From positions 1-25,375 of the forward strand of contig CBFHVV010000039.1 in the NCBI GenBank assembly GCA_965658965.1: a DNA stretch of 25,375 nt. The letters run 5' to 3'. This stretch comes from Croceimicrobium sp965658965 (GTDB lineage Bacteria; Bacteroidota; Bacteroidia; Flavobacteriales; Schleiferiaceae). The notes under the pieces are model-generated. The model saw nothing but the letters and a program-made list of their open reading frames with translations. It was not told the DNA's origin and ran no database searches. Position 1 is the first letter of the stretch, and every line of letters begins with the position of its first letter. The translations under genes were made by a program, and so were the position numbers. Positions 1-8,028 of this stretch are shown here, piece by piece.

Positions 1-902
1 ACAATCATATTGGCGTGCCGCTAAGCCTTTTGAGTATTGGGAAGGATGACGACATTGCTGTCATTGAAATGGGAGCTAATGCACAAAAAGAAATTGCCTT
101 TTTAAGTTCATTGACTAAGCCCGACATGGGCTTAATCACAAACTATGGTAAGGCTCACTTAGAAGGTTTTGGCGGAGTGCAAGGGGTAATTAAAGGAAAG
201 AGCGAGTTGTATGATTACTTGCGAGAGCAAGGTAAAAAAGCCTTGGTAAACCTTGAGGATCCAGTTCAGATGGAAAAAAGTAAGGGTGTTTCCCAAATAA
301 CCTTTGGCCGAAAAGAGCAAGCGGATTTTATAATAGAAGAGCAACCAAGCCACTCCAATTTTGTTAATGTAAGATTTTCGGGGCTAAATATCGCCAGCCA
401 ATTAACGGGGACTTATAACTTTACTAATATCGCCATTGCGATTAGTCTTGCCTCCTATTATAAGCTAAGCCCCGAAGCCATTAAAAAAGGTATCGAATCT
501 TATCATCCCAATAATAATCGCTCCCAGCTAGATGAAGGAAAAAATAACAAACTACTGCGCGATTATTATAATGCCAATCCTAGCAGTATGCAGGCTTCCC
601 TCGAAAATTTCGCCAATCTAACTTCAAAGGACTCCAAGTGGGTGATTTTAGGCGATATGTTTGAGCTAGGAGAATACAGCGAAGAAGAACATCAAAAAAT
701 TGCTAAAAGTACAGAACGGCATAACTTCGAAAAAGTAATTTTAGTAGGCCAAGCATTCATGCAAACTAGCGCAAAAGCAGAACATTTTGCCAATACCGAC
801 GAGCTTCTTTCCTATCTCAAAAATCAGGAAGTAAAAAATAAGATGATTCTAATAAAAGGTAGCCGTAGTATGCAATTGGAAAAAGCCGCTGATTTGCTAT
901 AG
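1..902 (+). CDS. murF: UDP-N-acetylmuramoyl-tripeptide--D-alanyl-D-alanine ligase, 5'-truncated
   Basis: MurF is the cytoplasmic Mur ligase that adds D-Ala-D-Ala to UDP-MurNAc-tripeptide, the last soluble step of peptidoglycan precursor synthesis. The frame is open to the window edge (first full codon at 3), so the start lies upstream and about the first quarter of a usual MurF, including the P-loop, is missing. The visible part begins with the conserved NHIGVPLSLL stretch, followed by the EMG motif, GKAHLEGFG in the central ATPase domain, and in the C-terminal domain YNANPSSM, LGDMFELG and KGSRSMQLE, all family signatures. An in-frame GTG at 15 is only an internal codon, since conserved sequence precedes it. 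The gene ends at a TAG just before a hairpin terminator shared with the convergent dehydrogenase gene. Identification is firm. Confidence 0.95.
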   Translation, partial: NHIGVPLSLLSIGKDDDIAVIEMGANAQKEIAFLSSLTKPDMGLITNYGKAHLEGFGGVQGVIKGKSELYDYLREQGKKALVNLEDPVQMEKSKGVSQITFGRKEQADFIIEEQPSHSNFVNVRFSGLNIASQLTGTYNFTNIAIAISLASYYKLSPEAIKKGIESYHPNNNRSQLDEGKNNKLLRDYYNANPSSMQASLENFANLTSKDSKWVILGDMFELGEYSEEEHQKIAKSTERHNFEKVILVGQAFMQTSAKAEHFANTDELLSYLKNQEVKNKMILIKGSRSMQLEKAADLL

Positions 903-970
903 AGCTCTTCACCCTTTGTTAAGCCTAGGTTTTGGACGCTCCGTTAGGCCTCCCTTTGATTTAAAAGAAT

Positions 971-1010
971 AAAAAAAGCGGCTGTCGTGAGTAACGAAGC
1001 CGCTTTTCTA
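971..1010. terminator. Bidirectional intrinsic terminator between murF and the acyl-CoA dehydrogenase
   Basis: The arms AAAAGCGGCT (974-983) and AGCCGCTTTT (998-1007) are perfectly complementary. An inner TCGT/ACGA helix (985-988 with 994-997) extends the stem past one bulged G. On the plus strand the stem is followed by a T-rich tract. On the minus strand the A-run at 971-977 gives seven Us. It lies between the convergent stops of murF (902) and the dehydrogenase (1026), as expected for a terminator serving both. Confidence 0.85.
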
Positions 1011-1025
1011 TTGTTTCAATCGCTT

Positions 1026-2168
1026 TTAGTCGGCTAAGACTGCACGCGAAATAACTATTTTCTGAATTTCAGAAGTACCTTCATATATCTGAGTAATCTT
1101 AGCATCACGCATCAAGCGCTCAACATGATACTCTTTTACATAACCATAACCTCCGTGGATCTGTACCGCTTCTACCGTTTGTTTCATGGCAACATCAGAA
1201 GCGAATAATTTCGCCATTGCGCTCTCCTTATCAAAGTTTTCACCCTTATCCTTTAACCAAGCGGCCTTAAGGCATAATAAACGTGCAGCCTCAATTTCCG
1301 TTGCCATATCAGCTAATTTAAAGCCAACACCTTGATGCATGCCGATGGGCTTACCAAAGGTAATACGCTCTTTAGCATACTTTACCGACAATTCGTAAGC
1401 GCCGCTAGCAATACCTAGAGCTTGCGCAGCAATGCCAATACGTCCACCGCTCAAGACCTTCATAGCGAATTTAAAACCGAAACCTTCTTCCCCAATTCTA
1501 TTTGCTTTAGGAACTTTTACATCTTGGAACATTAAGGAGTGCGTGTCCGAACCACGAATACCCATTTTATCTTCCTTTTTGCCTACTACGAAACCATCCA
1601 TTCCGCGTTCTACAATTAAGCAGTTTATACCACGGTGACCTTTATCTATGTCGGTTTGTGCCATCACTAAATAAACCGAAGCCGATCCGCCGTTGGTAAT
1701 CCAGTTCTTATTTCCGTTTAAAAGGTAATGATCTCCTTTGTCGATTGCCGTAGTTTTCTGAGAGGTTGCATCCGAACCTGCTTCCGGCTCAGATAAGCAA
1801 AATGCACCGATTTTCTCACCGGCAGCAAGAGGCTTCAAATACTTCTCTTTTTGCTCTTCCGTACCAAATTTTTCTAAACCCCAGCAAACTAGGCTATTAT
1901 TCACACTCATAACTACGGAAGCAGAAGCATCTACCTTGGAGATTTCCTCCATGGCAAGCACGTATGAAATAGTATCTAAACCAGCACCATTGTACTTAGG
2001 ATCCACCATCATGCCCATAAAGCCCAGTTCACCCATCTTTTTAATCTGCTCGGCGGGAAACTCTTGCTTATCATCGCGCTCAATCACTCCTGGTAATAAT
2101 TCATTCTGGGCAAAATCTCGTGCCGCCTGCTGAATCATCAAATGCTCTTCTGTTAGTTCAAATTTCAT
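1026..2168 (-). CDS. Short-chain (butyryl-CoA type) acyl-CoA dehydrogenase
   Basis: This is an FAD-dependent acyl-CoA dehydrogenase that makes the 2,3-enoyl-CoA in fatty-acid or branched-chain amino-acid breakdown and passes electrons to ETF. The 380-residue length is normal. Family marks are SEPEAGSDA and WITNGG around the flavin/substrate site, RITFGKPIGMHQG in the C-terminal helical domain, and QIYEGTSEIQ near the end, with Glu363 at the catalytic-base position of the short/medium-chain enzymes. It is a single gene, convergent with murF and head-to-head with anmK across about 50 bp. I see no convincing promoter of its own in that gap. The exact acyl substrate (butyryl, isovaleryl, 2-methylbutyryl) cannot be read from the sequence, so no gene symbol is given. 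Confidence 0.92.
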   Translation of the reverse strand: MKFELTEEHLMIQQAARDFAQNELLPGVIERDDKQEFPAEQIKKMGELGFMGMMVDPKYNGAGLDTISYVLAMEEISKVDASASVVMSVNNSLVCWGLEKFGTEEQKEKYLKPLAAGEKIGAFCLSEPEAGSDATSQKTTAIDKGDHYLLNGNKNWITNGGSASVYLVMAQTDIDKGHRGINCLIVERGMDGFVVGKKEDKMGIRGSDTHSLMFQDVKVPKANRIGEEGFGFKFAMKVLSGGRIGIAAQALGIASGAYELSVKYAKERITFGKPIGMHQGVGFKLADMATEIEAARLLCLKAAWLKDKGENFDKESAMAKLFASDVAMKQTVEAVQIHGGYGYVKEYHVERLMRDAKITQIYEGTSEIQKIVISRAVLAD

Positions 2169-2222
2169 AACAAATATTAGTTAATCTTGTAGCTTATTGA
2201 AAGGATGGCAAAGGTACATTTT

Positions 2223-3305
2223 ATGAGCGAAAAAATTAATAGGAAACGTTTATACCGAGCATTAGGGTTAATGTCTGGCACATCTTTAGACGGCTTGGAC
2301 CTCTGTGGCGTAGAATTTAGCTTCGATAAGGAATGGCAATTTAAGATTGTCAAAACCGAAACTCTTGCCTATTCTAGCTCTTGGCGAGAAAGACTCACCT
2401 ATAAAAACCTATCTGCAGAAGCACTTTTGGAACTAAACCACCAGTATGGAATCTATCTAGCGAAAGCGAGCCAAACTTTTATAAATAAACATAATTTAAA
2501 GCTCGACTTTATCGCCTCGCACGGGCATACTTGGTTTCACCAACCCGAGAAGGGTATTACCTATCAATTAGGCTGCGGACCAGAAATCGCCGCAATAACC
2601 AATTGCACTACTATCAGCAACTTCCGCCTGGATGATGTGATTCTTGGCGGCCAAGGTGCCCCCTTAGTACCCATTGGGGATAGAGACCTTTTTAACAAGC
2701 ATCAAGCCTGCTTAAATCTCGGTGGCTTCGCCAATATTTCTTTCGATAAAAATGGAGAGCGAATTGCCTTCGACATTTGCCCCTTAAATATTGCCTTAAA
2801 CTTTTATTGTCAAAAGCTCGGTTTACCTTACGACGATGGTGGTATAATCGCTGCTACCTTCCCATACCACGAAAAACTAGTGGTCGAGCTCGATGCTTTG
2901 GGCTTTTATCAATTGCCAGCTCCCAAAAGTCTAGGAATTGAATGGGTAAAGAAAGAAATTTTCCCATTGATTAATTCGTATGAGCTAAGCCCAGAAGTAA
3001 TAATTAGTAGCTTGAGTGAACATAGTGCCAGGCAAATTAGTAAATGCCTAGTTAAAAACAAGATCGACAACTGTCTCTTTAGCGGTGGAGGCGCCTTGAA
3101 CGAACATTTAGTGCAGAGGATAAGTTTTTTAAGTGCAAAAAAAATTGAGCTTGCCCCTTTGGAGGTTTTACACTTTAAGGAAGCGCTTATATTCGCCTAC
3201 TTAGGTCTTCTGCGCCTAGAGAATAAGGTAAATATCTTAAGCTCGGTTACAGGAGCAAGCAGGGATCATTGTGGAGGCCAGATTTATAAAGCTAATTCTA
3301 TCTGA
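2223..3305 (+). CDS. anmK: Anhydro-N-acetylmuramic acid kinase
   Basis: AnmK phosphorylates and opens 1,6-anhydro-MurNAc, giving MurNAc-6-P in peptidoglycan recycling; it is cytosolic and has an ASKHA sugar-kinase fold. Evidence is the N-terminal ATP-binding motif GLMSGTSLDGLD, then SHGHTWFHQP, NFRLDD, GGQGAPLVP, LNLGGFANIS, YDDGG and the C-terminal FSGGGALNEHL, all in family order and at family length (about 360 residues). I chose ATG 2223. An in-frame ATG at 2205 would add six residues, but a promoter-like box (TACATTTT, 2215-2222) lies over those codons. That box sits so close to 2223 that the start remains uncertain. The gene is divergent from the dehydrogenase and followed by an unrelated gene with its own promoter. 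Confidence 0.9.
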   Translation: MSEKINRKRLYRALGLMSGTSLDGLDLCGVEFSFDKEWQFKIVKTETLAYSSSWRERLTYKNLSAEALLELNHQYGIYLAKASQTFINKHNLKLDFIASHGHTWFHQPEKGITYQLGCGPEIAAITNCTTISNFRLDDVILGGQGAPLVPIGDRDLFNKHQACLNLGGFANISFDKNGERIAFDICPLNIALNFYCQKLGLPYDDGGIIAATFPYHEKLVVELDALGFYQLPAPKSLGIEWVKKEIFPLINSYELSPEVIISSLSEHSARQISKCLVKNKIDNCLFSGGGALNEHLVQRISFLSAKKIELAPLEVLHFKEALIFAYLGLLRLENKVNILSSVTGASRDHCGGQIYKANSI

Positions 3306-3335
3306 TATTTCGGTCTTTATAGGCTGTTGATTTTA

Positions 3336-3343
3336 TACTTTTG
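3336..3343 (+). promoter_or_regulatory. Promoter -7 box for the amino-acid dehydrogenase gene
   Basis: TACTTTTG is an exact match to the Bacteroidota -7 consensus TAnnTTTG. It lies 19 nt before ATG 3362, giving a short leader. No clear -33 TTTG is present at the usual spacing. The box overlaps a possible TTG start at 3341, which argues for starting the protein at 3362. Confidence 0.6.
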
Positions 3344-3361
3344 CGCCAATTAATATTCAGC

Positions 3362-4588
3362 ATGAAAGACCTACTTAAACTATACGAAGCAAAACCAGCA
3401 GAAATTGTATTTCATTGGCACGACAGCCTCACTACAGCAGAAGGCTGGGTAGTAGTTAACTCTCTTCGCGGCGGCGCAGCTGGAGGAGGCACTCGCATGC
3501 GGGAAGGTCTTAATGAGCATGAGGTTTTAAGCCTTGCCAAAACCATGGAAATAAAGTTTACCGTTGCGGGACCTGCCATTGGTGGCGCCAAGAGTGGTAT
3601 TAATTTTAACCCCAACGACCCGAGAAAAGCAGGTGTTCTAGAACGCTGGTATAAAGCGGTTAAACCCCTTCTTAAAAACTACTACGGTACTGGTGGTGAT
3701 TTAAATGTAGATGAAATCCACGAGGTAATTCCCGTTACTAAAGAGCTGGGAATCGAACACCCACAAGAGGGCGTATTAGTTGGCCACTTTCAACCAAGCC
3801 CAGACAGTAAAAGTCAAAAGATTGAGCAATTGCAAAAAGGGGTGCTACTACCGGTAGCCCAAAGTGAACTTACCCCTGGCAAAGCCAATGAGTATACCGT
3901 AGCCGATTTAATTACTGGATATGGCACCGCGGAATCCGTTCGCCATTTTTACAATATTTATGGTGGTGAGCTTAAAGGCAAAAGAGTTTTAATTCAAGGT
4001 TGGGGTAATGTTGCATCAGCCGCAGCATTTTACCTAGCTAAAGAAGGTGCCAAAATAGTTGGTATCATCGATCGCGTAGGTGGTTTAATTAATGAAGAAG
4101 GCTTTAGTTTAAAGGAAATTATCGACCTCTACAATGCACGTGAGGGTAATTACCTCGTTAGCGATAACCTTATCTCATTTGAAGAAGTAAACTCTAAAAT
4201 TTGGAGTATCGGCGCCGAAATATTTATCCCCGCAGCCGCGTCTAGGCTTATTTCAAAAAGCAATTTAGATGAGATGGTGGCCAGTGGCTTAGAGGTTATT
4301 TCTTCTGGCGCTAATGTACCTTTTGCCGATAACGAAATCTTTTACGGACCCATTGCTGAGTATGCTGACCAACAGGTAAACTGTATTCCAGATTTTATTT
4401 CCAATTGTGGAATGGCTCGTGTTTTTGCCTATTTAATGCAAGACCAAATAGATTTGAACGATCAAGCAATTTTTGATGATACTTCCAATGTAATTAAAAA
4501 AGCGCTTGAAGATACCTTTGCCTTAAAATCTTCTAAACTAGAAATCACTAAAACTGCTTACGAAATTGCTTTAAAGCAACTAGTTTAA
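3362..4588 (+). CDS. Glu/Leu/Phe/Val dehydrogenase family protein
   Basis: This is an NAD(P)-dependent oxidative deaminase of the Glu/Leu/Phe/Val dehydrogenase family, which interconverts an amino acid and its 2-oxo acid plus ammonia in the cytosol. The N-terminal domain has GGAAGGGTRM and then Lys65 and Lys77 (in GGAKSGI) with the 12-residue spacing of the substrate-binding and catalytic lysines of leucine dehydrogenase. The C-terminal Rossmann domain starts at VLIQGWGNVASAAA. The length of 408 residues is between leucine dehydrogenase and typical glutamate dehydrogenase. Position 3341 offers an upstream TTG, but the -7 box covers it, so ATG 3362 is preferred. The gene is followed after 19 bp by nhaD and could be co-transcribed with it. 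Substrate choice between Glu and branched-chain amino acids is not decided here. Confidence 0.88.
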   Translation: MKDLLKLYEAKPAEIVFHWHDSLTTAEGWVVVNSLRGGAAGGGTRMREGLNEHEVLSLAKTMEIKFTVAGPAIGGAKSGINFNPNDPRKAGVLERWYKAVKPLLKNYYGTGGDLNVDEIHEVIPVTKELGIEHPQEGVLVGHFQPSPDSKSQKIEQLQKGVLLPVAQSELTPGKANEYTVADLITGYGTAESVRHFYNIYGGELKGKRVLIQGWGNVASAAAFYLAKEGAKIVGIIDRVGGLINEEGFSLKEIIDLYNAREGNYLVSDNLISFEEVNSKIWSIGAEIFIPAAASRLISKSNLDEMVASGLEVISSGANVPFADNEIFYGPIAEYADQQVNCIPDFISNCGMARVFAYLMQDQIDLNDQAIFDDTSNVIKKALEDTFALKSSKLEITKTAYEIALKQLV

Positions 4589-4607
4589 GCCTCAAAATTA
4601 AAACTCT

Positions 4608-6014
4608 ATGTACACTTTAATGATTGTGGTCTTTGTCTTAGGCTATTTAGCAATTGCCTTAGAACATAATATTCATGTAGACAAAGCTGCTTCCGCTCTT
4701 ATTACGGGTACCCTTTGTTGGGCTATTTACGTTTTAGGCGCTGAAGGCATTGTAGACTTCAATGCCATACCGCACTTTATAAAAGATATGTTTGCGGAGG
4801 AAAAAGGCATTACTGCTCCCCTCGAAATCACGCAACATTATGTAACGGAGTTTCAAATTTTAGAACATCTCGGCGAAATAGCTTCTATCCTATTTTTCTT
4901 AATGGGGGCCATGACCATTGTAGAGTTAATTGATGCCCACGAAGGATTTAGCGTGATCACCAACCGCATTAAAACCACCAACCGCTTAAAGTTGATGTGG
5001 ATTATATGTATTCTCACCTTTTTCTTTTCCGCAGCCTTAGATAACCTAACGACTTCCATTGTGATGGTTTCTTTGCTTAAAAAGTTAATTGAAGATAAAC
5101 AAGATCGTTGGTTATTTGCGGGAATGGTAGTGATTGCTGCTAATGCAGGTGGCGCTTGGTCTCCTATTGGAGATGTTACCACCACTATGCTGTGGATTGG
5201 TGGGCAAATTACTGCTGCTGCAGTTATTGTTAAATTAATTATCCCCTCGCTTTTTGCGATTTTAATTCCTCTCTTTATTCTTAGCTTTAAGATGAAAGGT
5301 GAAGTGAAACGCCCCTTGCGTTCGGCTGGCAAAGAACACTTTACCAACCCCACCACGGAAAGGGAAAGAAATATCGTTTTTACGGCCGGCGTTTTAGGCC
5401 TTCTTTTCGTTCCTGTTTTTAAAACCTATACGCACCTTCCTCCCTTTATGGGCATGATGATGAGTTTGGGAATCTTATGGTTAATAACCGAAATATTACA
5501 TCACTCTAAAAACCGTGAAGCCCGCTACAACTTATCAGTAATAGGAGTTTTAAGAAAAGTAGATACGGCTAGTGTATTATTCTTTTTGGGTATTTTACTA
5601 GCAGTAGCCAGTCTACAGTCTGCAGGACAATTGGGCGAATTAGCGAATACTCTCGATAACAGTATCGGTACCGATACAGAGGCTGGGGTCTATTCCGTAA
5701 GTTTAATTATTGGACTGCTTTCGGCGATTGTTGATAATGTTCCTTTAGTGGCAGCCAGTATGGGTATGTACGATATTGACGGTGTTGTGGGCGGCTTGTT
5801 TTCACAAGATGGGCTTTTCTGGGAATTTCTAGCCTACTGTGCTGGTACCGGTGGATCTGCGCTCATTATTGGCTCCGCTGCCGGTGTAGCGGTTATGGGT
5901 TTAGAGAATATTTCTTTTGGTTGGTATATCCGCAAAATCAGTCTTTTGGCTGTAGTTGGCTATTTAGCAGGTGCAGGAGTTTATATCATCCAAGAAACTC
6001 TCTTTCATCTCTAG
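4608..6014 (+). CDS. nhaD: Na+/H+ antiporter of the NhaD type
   Basis: NhaD is an inner-membrane Na+(Li+)/H+ antiporter of the ion-transporter superfamily, used for salt and pH homeostasis. The 468-residue protein is almost wholly hydrophobic with roughly a dozen membrane segments. Recognisable NhaD stretches are FFLMGAMTIVELIDAHEGF, ALDNLTTSIVM, NAGGAWSPIGDVTTTMLWIG and SAIVDNVPLVAASMGMYDID, the two inverted-repeat halves carrying the conserved Asp/Asn residues expected at the ion path. ATG 4608 is chosen; an internal ATG at 4620 would remove four residues. It sits 19 bp after the amino-acid dehydrogenase. An NhaD antiporter fits a marine or saline habitat. Confidence 0.93.
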   Translation: MYTLMIVVFVLGYLAIALEHNIHVDKAASALITGTLCWAIYVLGAEGIVDFNAIPHFIKDMFAEEKGITAPLEITQHYVTEFQILEHLGEIASILFFLMGAMTIVELIDAHEGFSVITNRIKTTNRLKLMWIICILTFFFSAALDNLTTSIVMVSLLKKLIEDKQDRWLFAGMVVIAANAGGAWSPIGDVTTTMLWIGGQITAAAVIVKLIIPSLFAILIPLFILSFKMKGEVKRPLRSAGKEHFTNPTTERERNIVFTAGVLGLLFVPVFKTYTHLPPFMGMMMSLGILWLITEILHHSKNREARYNLSVIGVLRKVDTASVLFFLGILLAVASLQSAGQLGELANTLDNSIGTDTEAGVYSVSLIIGLLSAIVDNVPLVAASMGMYDIDGVVGGLFSQDGLFWEFLAYCAGTGGSALIIGSAAGVAVMGLENISFGWYIRKISLLAVVGYLAGAGVYIIQETLFHL

Positions 6015-6048
6015 CGGGAAGCTTTAAACTTTCGTTTGTTAATTTCTA

Positions 6049-6075
6049 TCTGCACAAGCTATACCTTAGTGCAGA
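6049..6075 (+). other. Inverted repeat in the nhaD-exbB gap
   Basis: TCTGCAC (6049-6055) and GTGCAGA (6069-6075) form a perfect 7-bp inverted repeat with a 13-nt loop. No T-run follows, so it is not a classical intrinsic terminator. It lies just upstream of the putative exbB -7 box and could be a processing signal, a weak terminator or an operator. Confidence 0.35.
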
Positions 6076-6084
6076 ATAGGCCGT

Positions 6085-6092
6085 TATATTTA
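6085..6092 (+). promoter_or_regulatory. Putative -7 box of the exbB-exbD-tonB-folC operon
   Basis: TATATTTA matches TAnnTTTG in all but the last base and lies 20 nt before the exbB ATG (6113). No clear -33 TTTG is seen at the right spacing. Confidence 0.4.
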
Positions 6093-6112
6093 CAGCATTA
6101 ACAAGCAGATCT

Positions 6113-6811
6113 ATGAAAATACCGTTTCTTCAAATCAGCCTTCCGGCAGAAGATTCCTTAAGTGAAGAACCCATTGAAAAAACCTTAAGCGTTTGGGAAT
6201 TAGTTAGCAGTGGTGGTCCGGGTGGAATCCTGATTATGACCGTGCTTTTCATTTTATCCATTATTGCCGTTTATATTTTCATAGAAAGATGGGGAGCCAT
6301 TAAGCGTGCCAACAAGATGGACACTAACTTTATGAATAACATAAAGGAAAATGTAATGAGTGGCAAGCTCGATTCTGCTCTGGCCCAATGCCAAGCCGAA
6401 AATACACCTGCAGCGCGTATGATTGCTAAAGGAGTTTCACGCATCGGCAAGCCCCTCAAAGACATTAGTACCGCCATTGAAAATACGGGAAAACTAGAGG
6501 TTTCAAATCTCGAAAAAAACCTACCCTCTCTGGCTACAATTGCTGGTGCTGCCCCCATGATTGGTTTCCTAGGGACCGTAATCGGGATGATTTTAGCTTT
6601 CCACGAAATGGCCGCAGCTGGCGGGCAAATTGACATTGAAATGCTAGCCGAAGGGATTTACACTGCCATGACAACGACCGTTGCCGGTTTAGCAGTTGGC
6701 ATTATTGCCTATTTAGGATATAATATTTTAGTAAGTAAGGTAAATACCTCCATTTATAATATGGAAGTGCGTGCAACTGAATTTCTCGACTTATTAAACG
6801 AACCTGCTTAA
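6113..6811 (+). CDS. exbB: MotA/TolQ/ExbB proton channel family protein
   Basis: ExbB forms the pentameric inner-membrane proton channel that, with ExbD, drives TonB. The 232-residue protein has a cytoplasmic-type N-terminal segment, a first membrane helix after GGPGGIL, a soluble region ending near NLEKNLPSLATIAGAAPM, then two further helices through GFLGTVIGMILAFHEM and TAMTTTVAGLAVGIIAYLGY. This is the standard three-helix ExbB/TolQ layout with its conserved Gly/Thr pore motifs. It is the first gene of a tight operon; exbD starts one base after its stop. TolQ is the alternative name, but the downstream TonB-like protein with no TolB or Pal nearby favours ExbB. Confidence 0.92.
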   Translation: MKIPFLQISLPAEDSLSEEPIEKTLSVWELVSSGGPGGILIMTVLFILSIIAVYIFIERWGAIKRANKMDTNFMNNIKENVMSGKLDSALAQCQAENTPAARMIAKGVSRIGKPLKDISTAIENTGKLEVSNLEKNLPSLATIAGAAPMIGFLGTVIGMILAFHEMAAAGGQIDIEMLAEGIYTAMTTTVAGLAVGIIAYLGYNILVSKVNTSIYNMEVRATEFLDLLNEPA

Positions 6812-6812
6812 G

Positions 6813-7205
6813 ATGAATTTAAATCGAAGAAGTAAGGTAAGTGCAGAGTTTAGTATGAGTAGCATGACCGATATCGTGTTTCTCCTACTCATCTTTTTTA
6901 TGATTGCCTCTACCCTAGTTACCACCAGTGCATTAGATCTTATCTTACCTAAAAGCGATGCCCAGTCCGTAAAGCGTAAAGACGTGGTAGTTAATATTTC
7001 GGCAGATCAGCAAATCTCAGTAGGCAATAAAATTGTTAACGCTAATGAATTACAAAACGAAATTCTTCGACAAATCAATAATATCGACGAAGCCGTTTTA
7101 TTGCTGAGAGCAGATGGGGCAGTGCCCTATGAAATGGTAGTAAATGTTATGGATATTGCCTACCGCAACAAGCTAAAAATAATCGCCGCTACTGATCCCA
7201 GTTAA
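6813..7205 (+). CDS. exbD: ExbD/TolR family biopolymer transport protein
   Basis: This is the ExbD partner of the energy-transducing complex. The 130-residue protein has one N-terminal membrane helix (about residues 18-35) with the proton-carrying Asp20 in SSMTDIVFLLLIFFM, followed by a small periplasmic domain ending in LLLRADGAVPYEMVVNVMD, the usual ExbD/TolR C-terminal pattern. Its start is one base after the exbB stop and its own stop is one base before the next start, so translation is almost certainly coupled across the three genes. Confidence 0.93.
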   Translation: MNLNRRSKVSAEFSMSSMTDIVFLLLIFFMIASTLVTTSALDLILPKSDAQSVKRKDVVVNISADQQISVGNKIVNANELQNEILRQINNIDEAVLLLRADGAVPYEMVVNVMDIAYRNKLKIIAATDPS

Positions 7206-7206
7206 G

Positions 7207-8028
7207 ATGAAAAGTTATTTTAAAGATAAAGATCAACGCAATGGACTAATTGGAACGCTGATATTCCACAGCATCCTCTTTATCTTATTTATCTTTTTTG
7301 GACTGAGCTATTATGACCCCAAGCCTGAGGCGGGAGTAGAAATAAACTTCGGTTATGCCGAGGACGGATTCGGGCAAGAAGCGGTTATTAGTCAGCAAAA
7401 TCCTAGTACCAATAATAGTAGTACGAATACTGAGGAAAGTATTAATACTCAAGACTGGCAAGATGCCCCGACTGTGAGCGCAAGCGAAGAGAGCAAACCA
7501 CAGGAAGAGGAAGAGAAAAAGCCTGAAACTGATGAGCCACCAAAAGAAACAGAGCAAGAAGAACCGGTAAAAGAACCCGATCCTCAACCTTCCGATGCGC
7601 TACAAAACCTTTTGAATAATACTAAAAACTCCCAATCTGGTGGCGAAGGTGTAACCGAAGGCGGCGGAGATCAAGGTAAAGAGGAAGGCGATCCTCGTTC
7701 TAGCAATCGCACAGGCGACGGTGGTGGCGGTGGAAACGGCGACGGAAACTATCTTCTTGGTAATCGCTTAGCCTTAGCCAAACCTAAACCCAATTACCCT
7801 TGTAGCGATGAAGGCCGTGTGGTAGTTAAGATATACGTAAATCAATCGGGGAAAGTAGTGCGTGCCATTGCAGGTGAGCGAATTCCAGGAGGTGCAGCCT
7901 CAACCACAACCAGCTCCTGTCTATACGAACAAGCTAAAAAAGCCGCTATGCAAACCACTTGGGAAGCAGATGGCAGTGCCCCCAATCAACAGTCTGGCTA
8001 CATCGTATATAATTTTAAAAGAACTTGA
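7207..8028 (+). CDS. TonB-like energy transducer
   Basis: This is the TonB-like subunit that spans the periplasm and passes ExbB/ExbD energy to outer-membrane receptors. The 273 residues divide into an N-terminal membrane anchor (about 13-33), a long Glu/Pro/Lys-rich low-complexity spacer (roughly 60-135), a Gly-rich hinge (GDGGGGGNGDGN), and a C-terminal domain of about 80 residues beginning near PKPNYPCSDEG with GRVVVKIYVNQSGKV. The C-terminal domain carries two Cys (in YPCSDEG and SSCLYEQ) that may form a disulfide, a pattern I associate with Bacteroidota TonB-like proteins. Its stop codon overlaps the TTG start of folC (TTGA). TolA is the alternative reading by layout. Confidence 0.82.
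   Translation: MKSYFKDKDQRNGLIGTLIFHSILFILFIFFGLSYYDPKPEAGVEINFGYAEDGFGQEAVISQQNPSTNNSSTNTEESINTQDWQDAPTVSASEESKPQEEEEKKPETDEPPKETEQEEPVKEPDPQPSDALQNLLNNTKNSQSGGEGVTEGGGDQGKEEGDPRSSNRTGDGGGGGNGDGNYLLGNRLALAKPKPNYPCSDEGRVVVKIYVNQSGKVVRAIAGERIPGGAASTTTSSCLYEQAKKAAMQTTWEADGSAPNQQSGYIVYNFKRT

Noticed and set aside
4853..5356. A 167-codon open frame on the strand opposite nhaD, and a similar 143-codon frame opposite the YqiJ-like gene (12146-12577).
   Set aside because: Both lie fully inside well-identified membrane-protein genes; their products are Ser/Ile/Arg/Lys-rich shadow translations without any recognisable motif.
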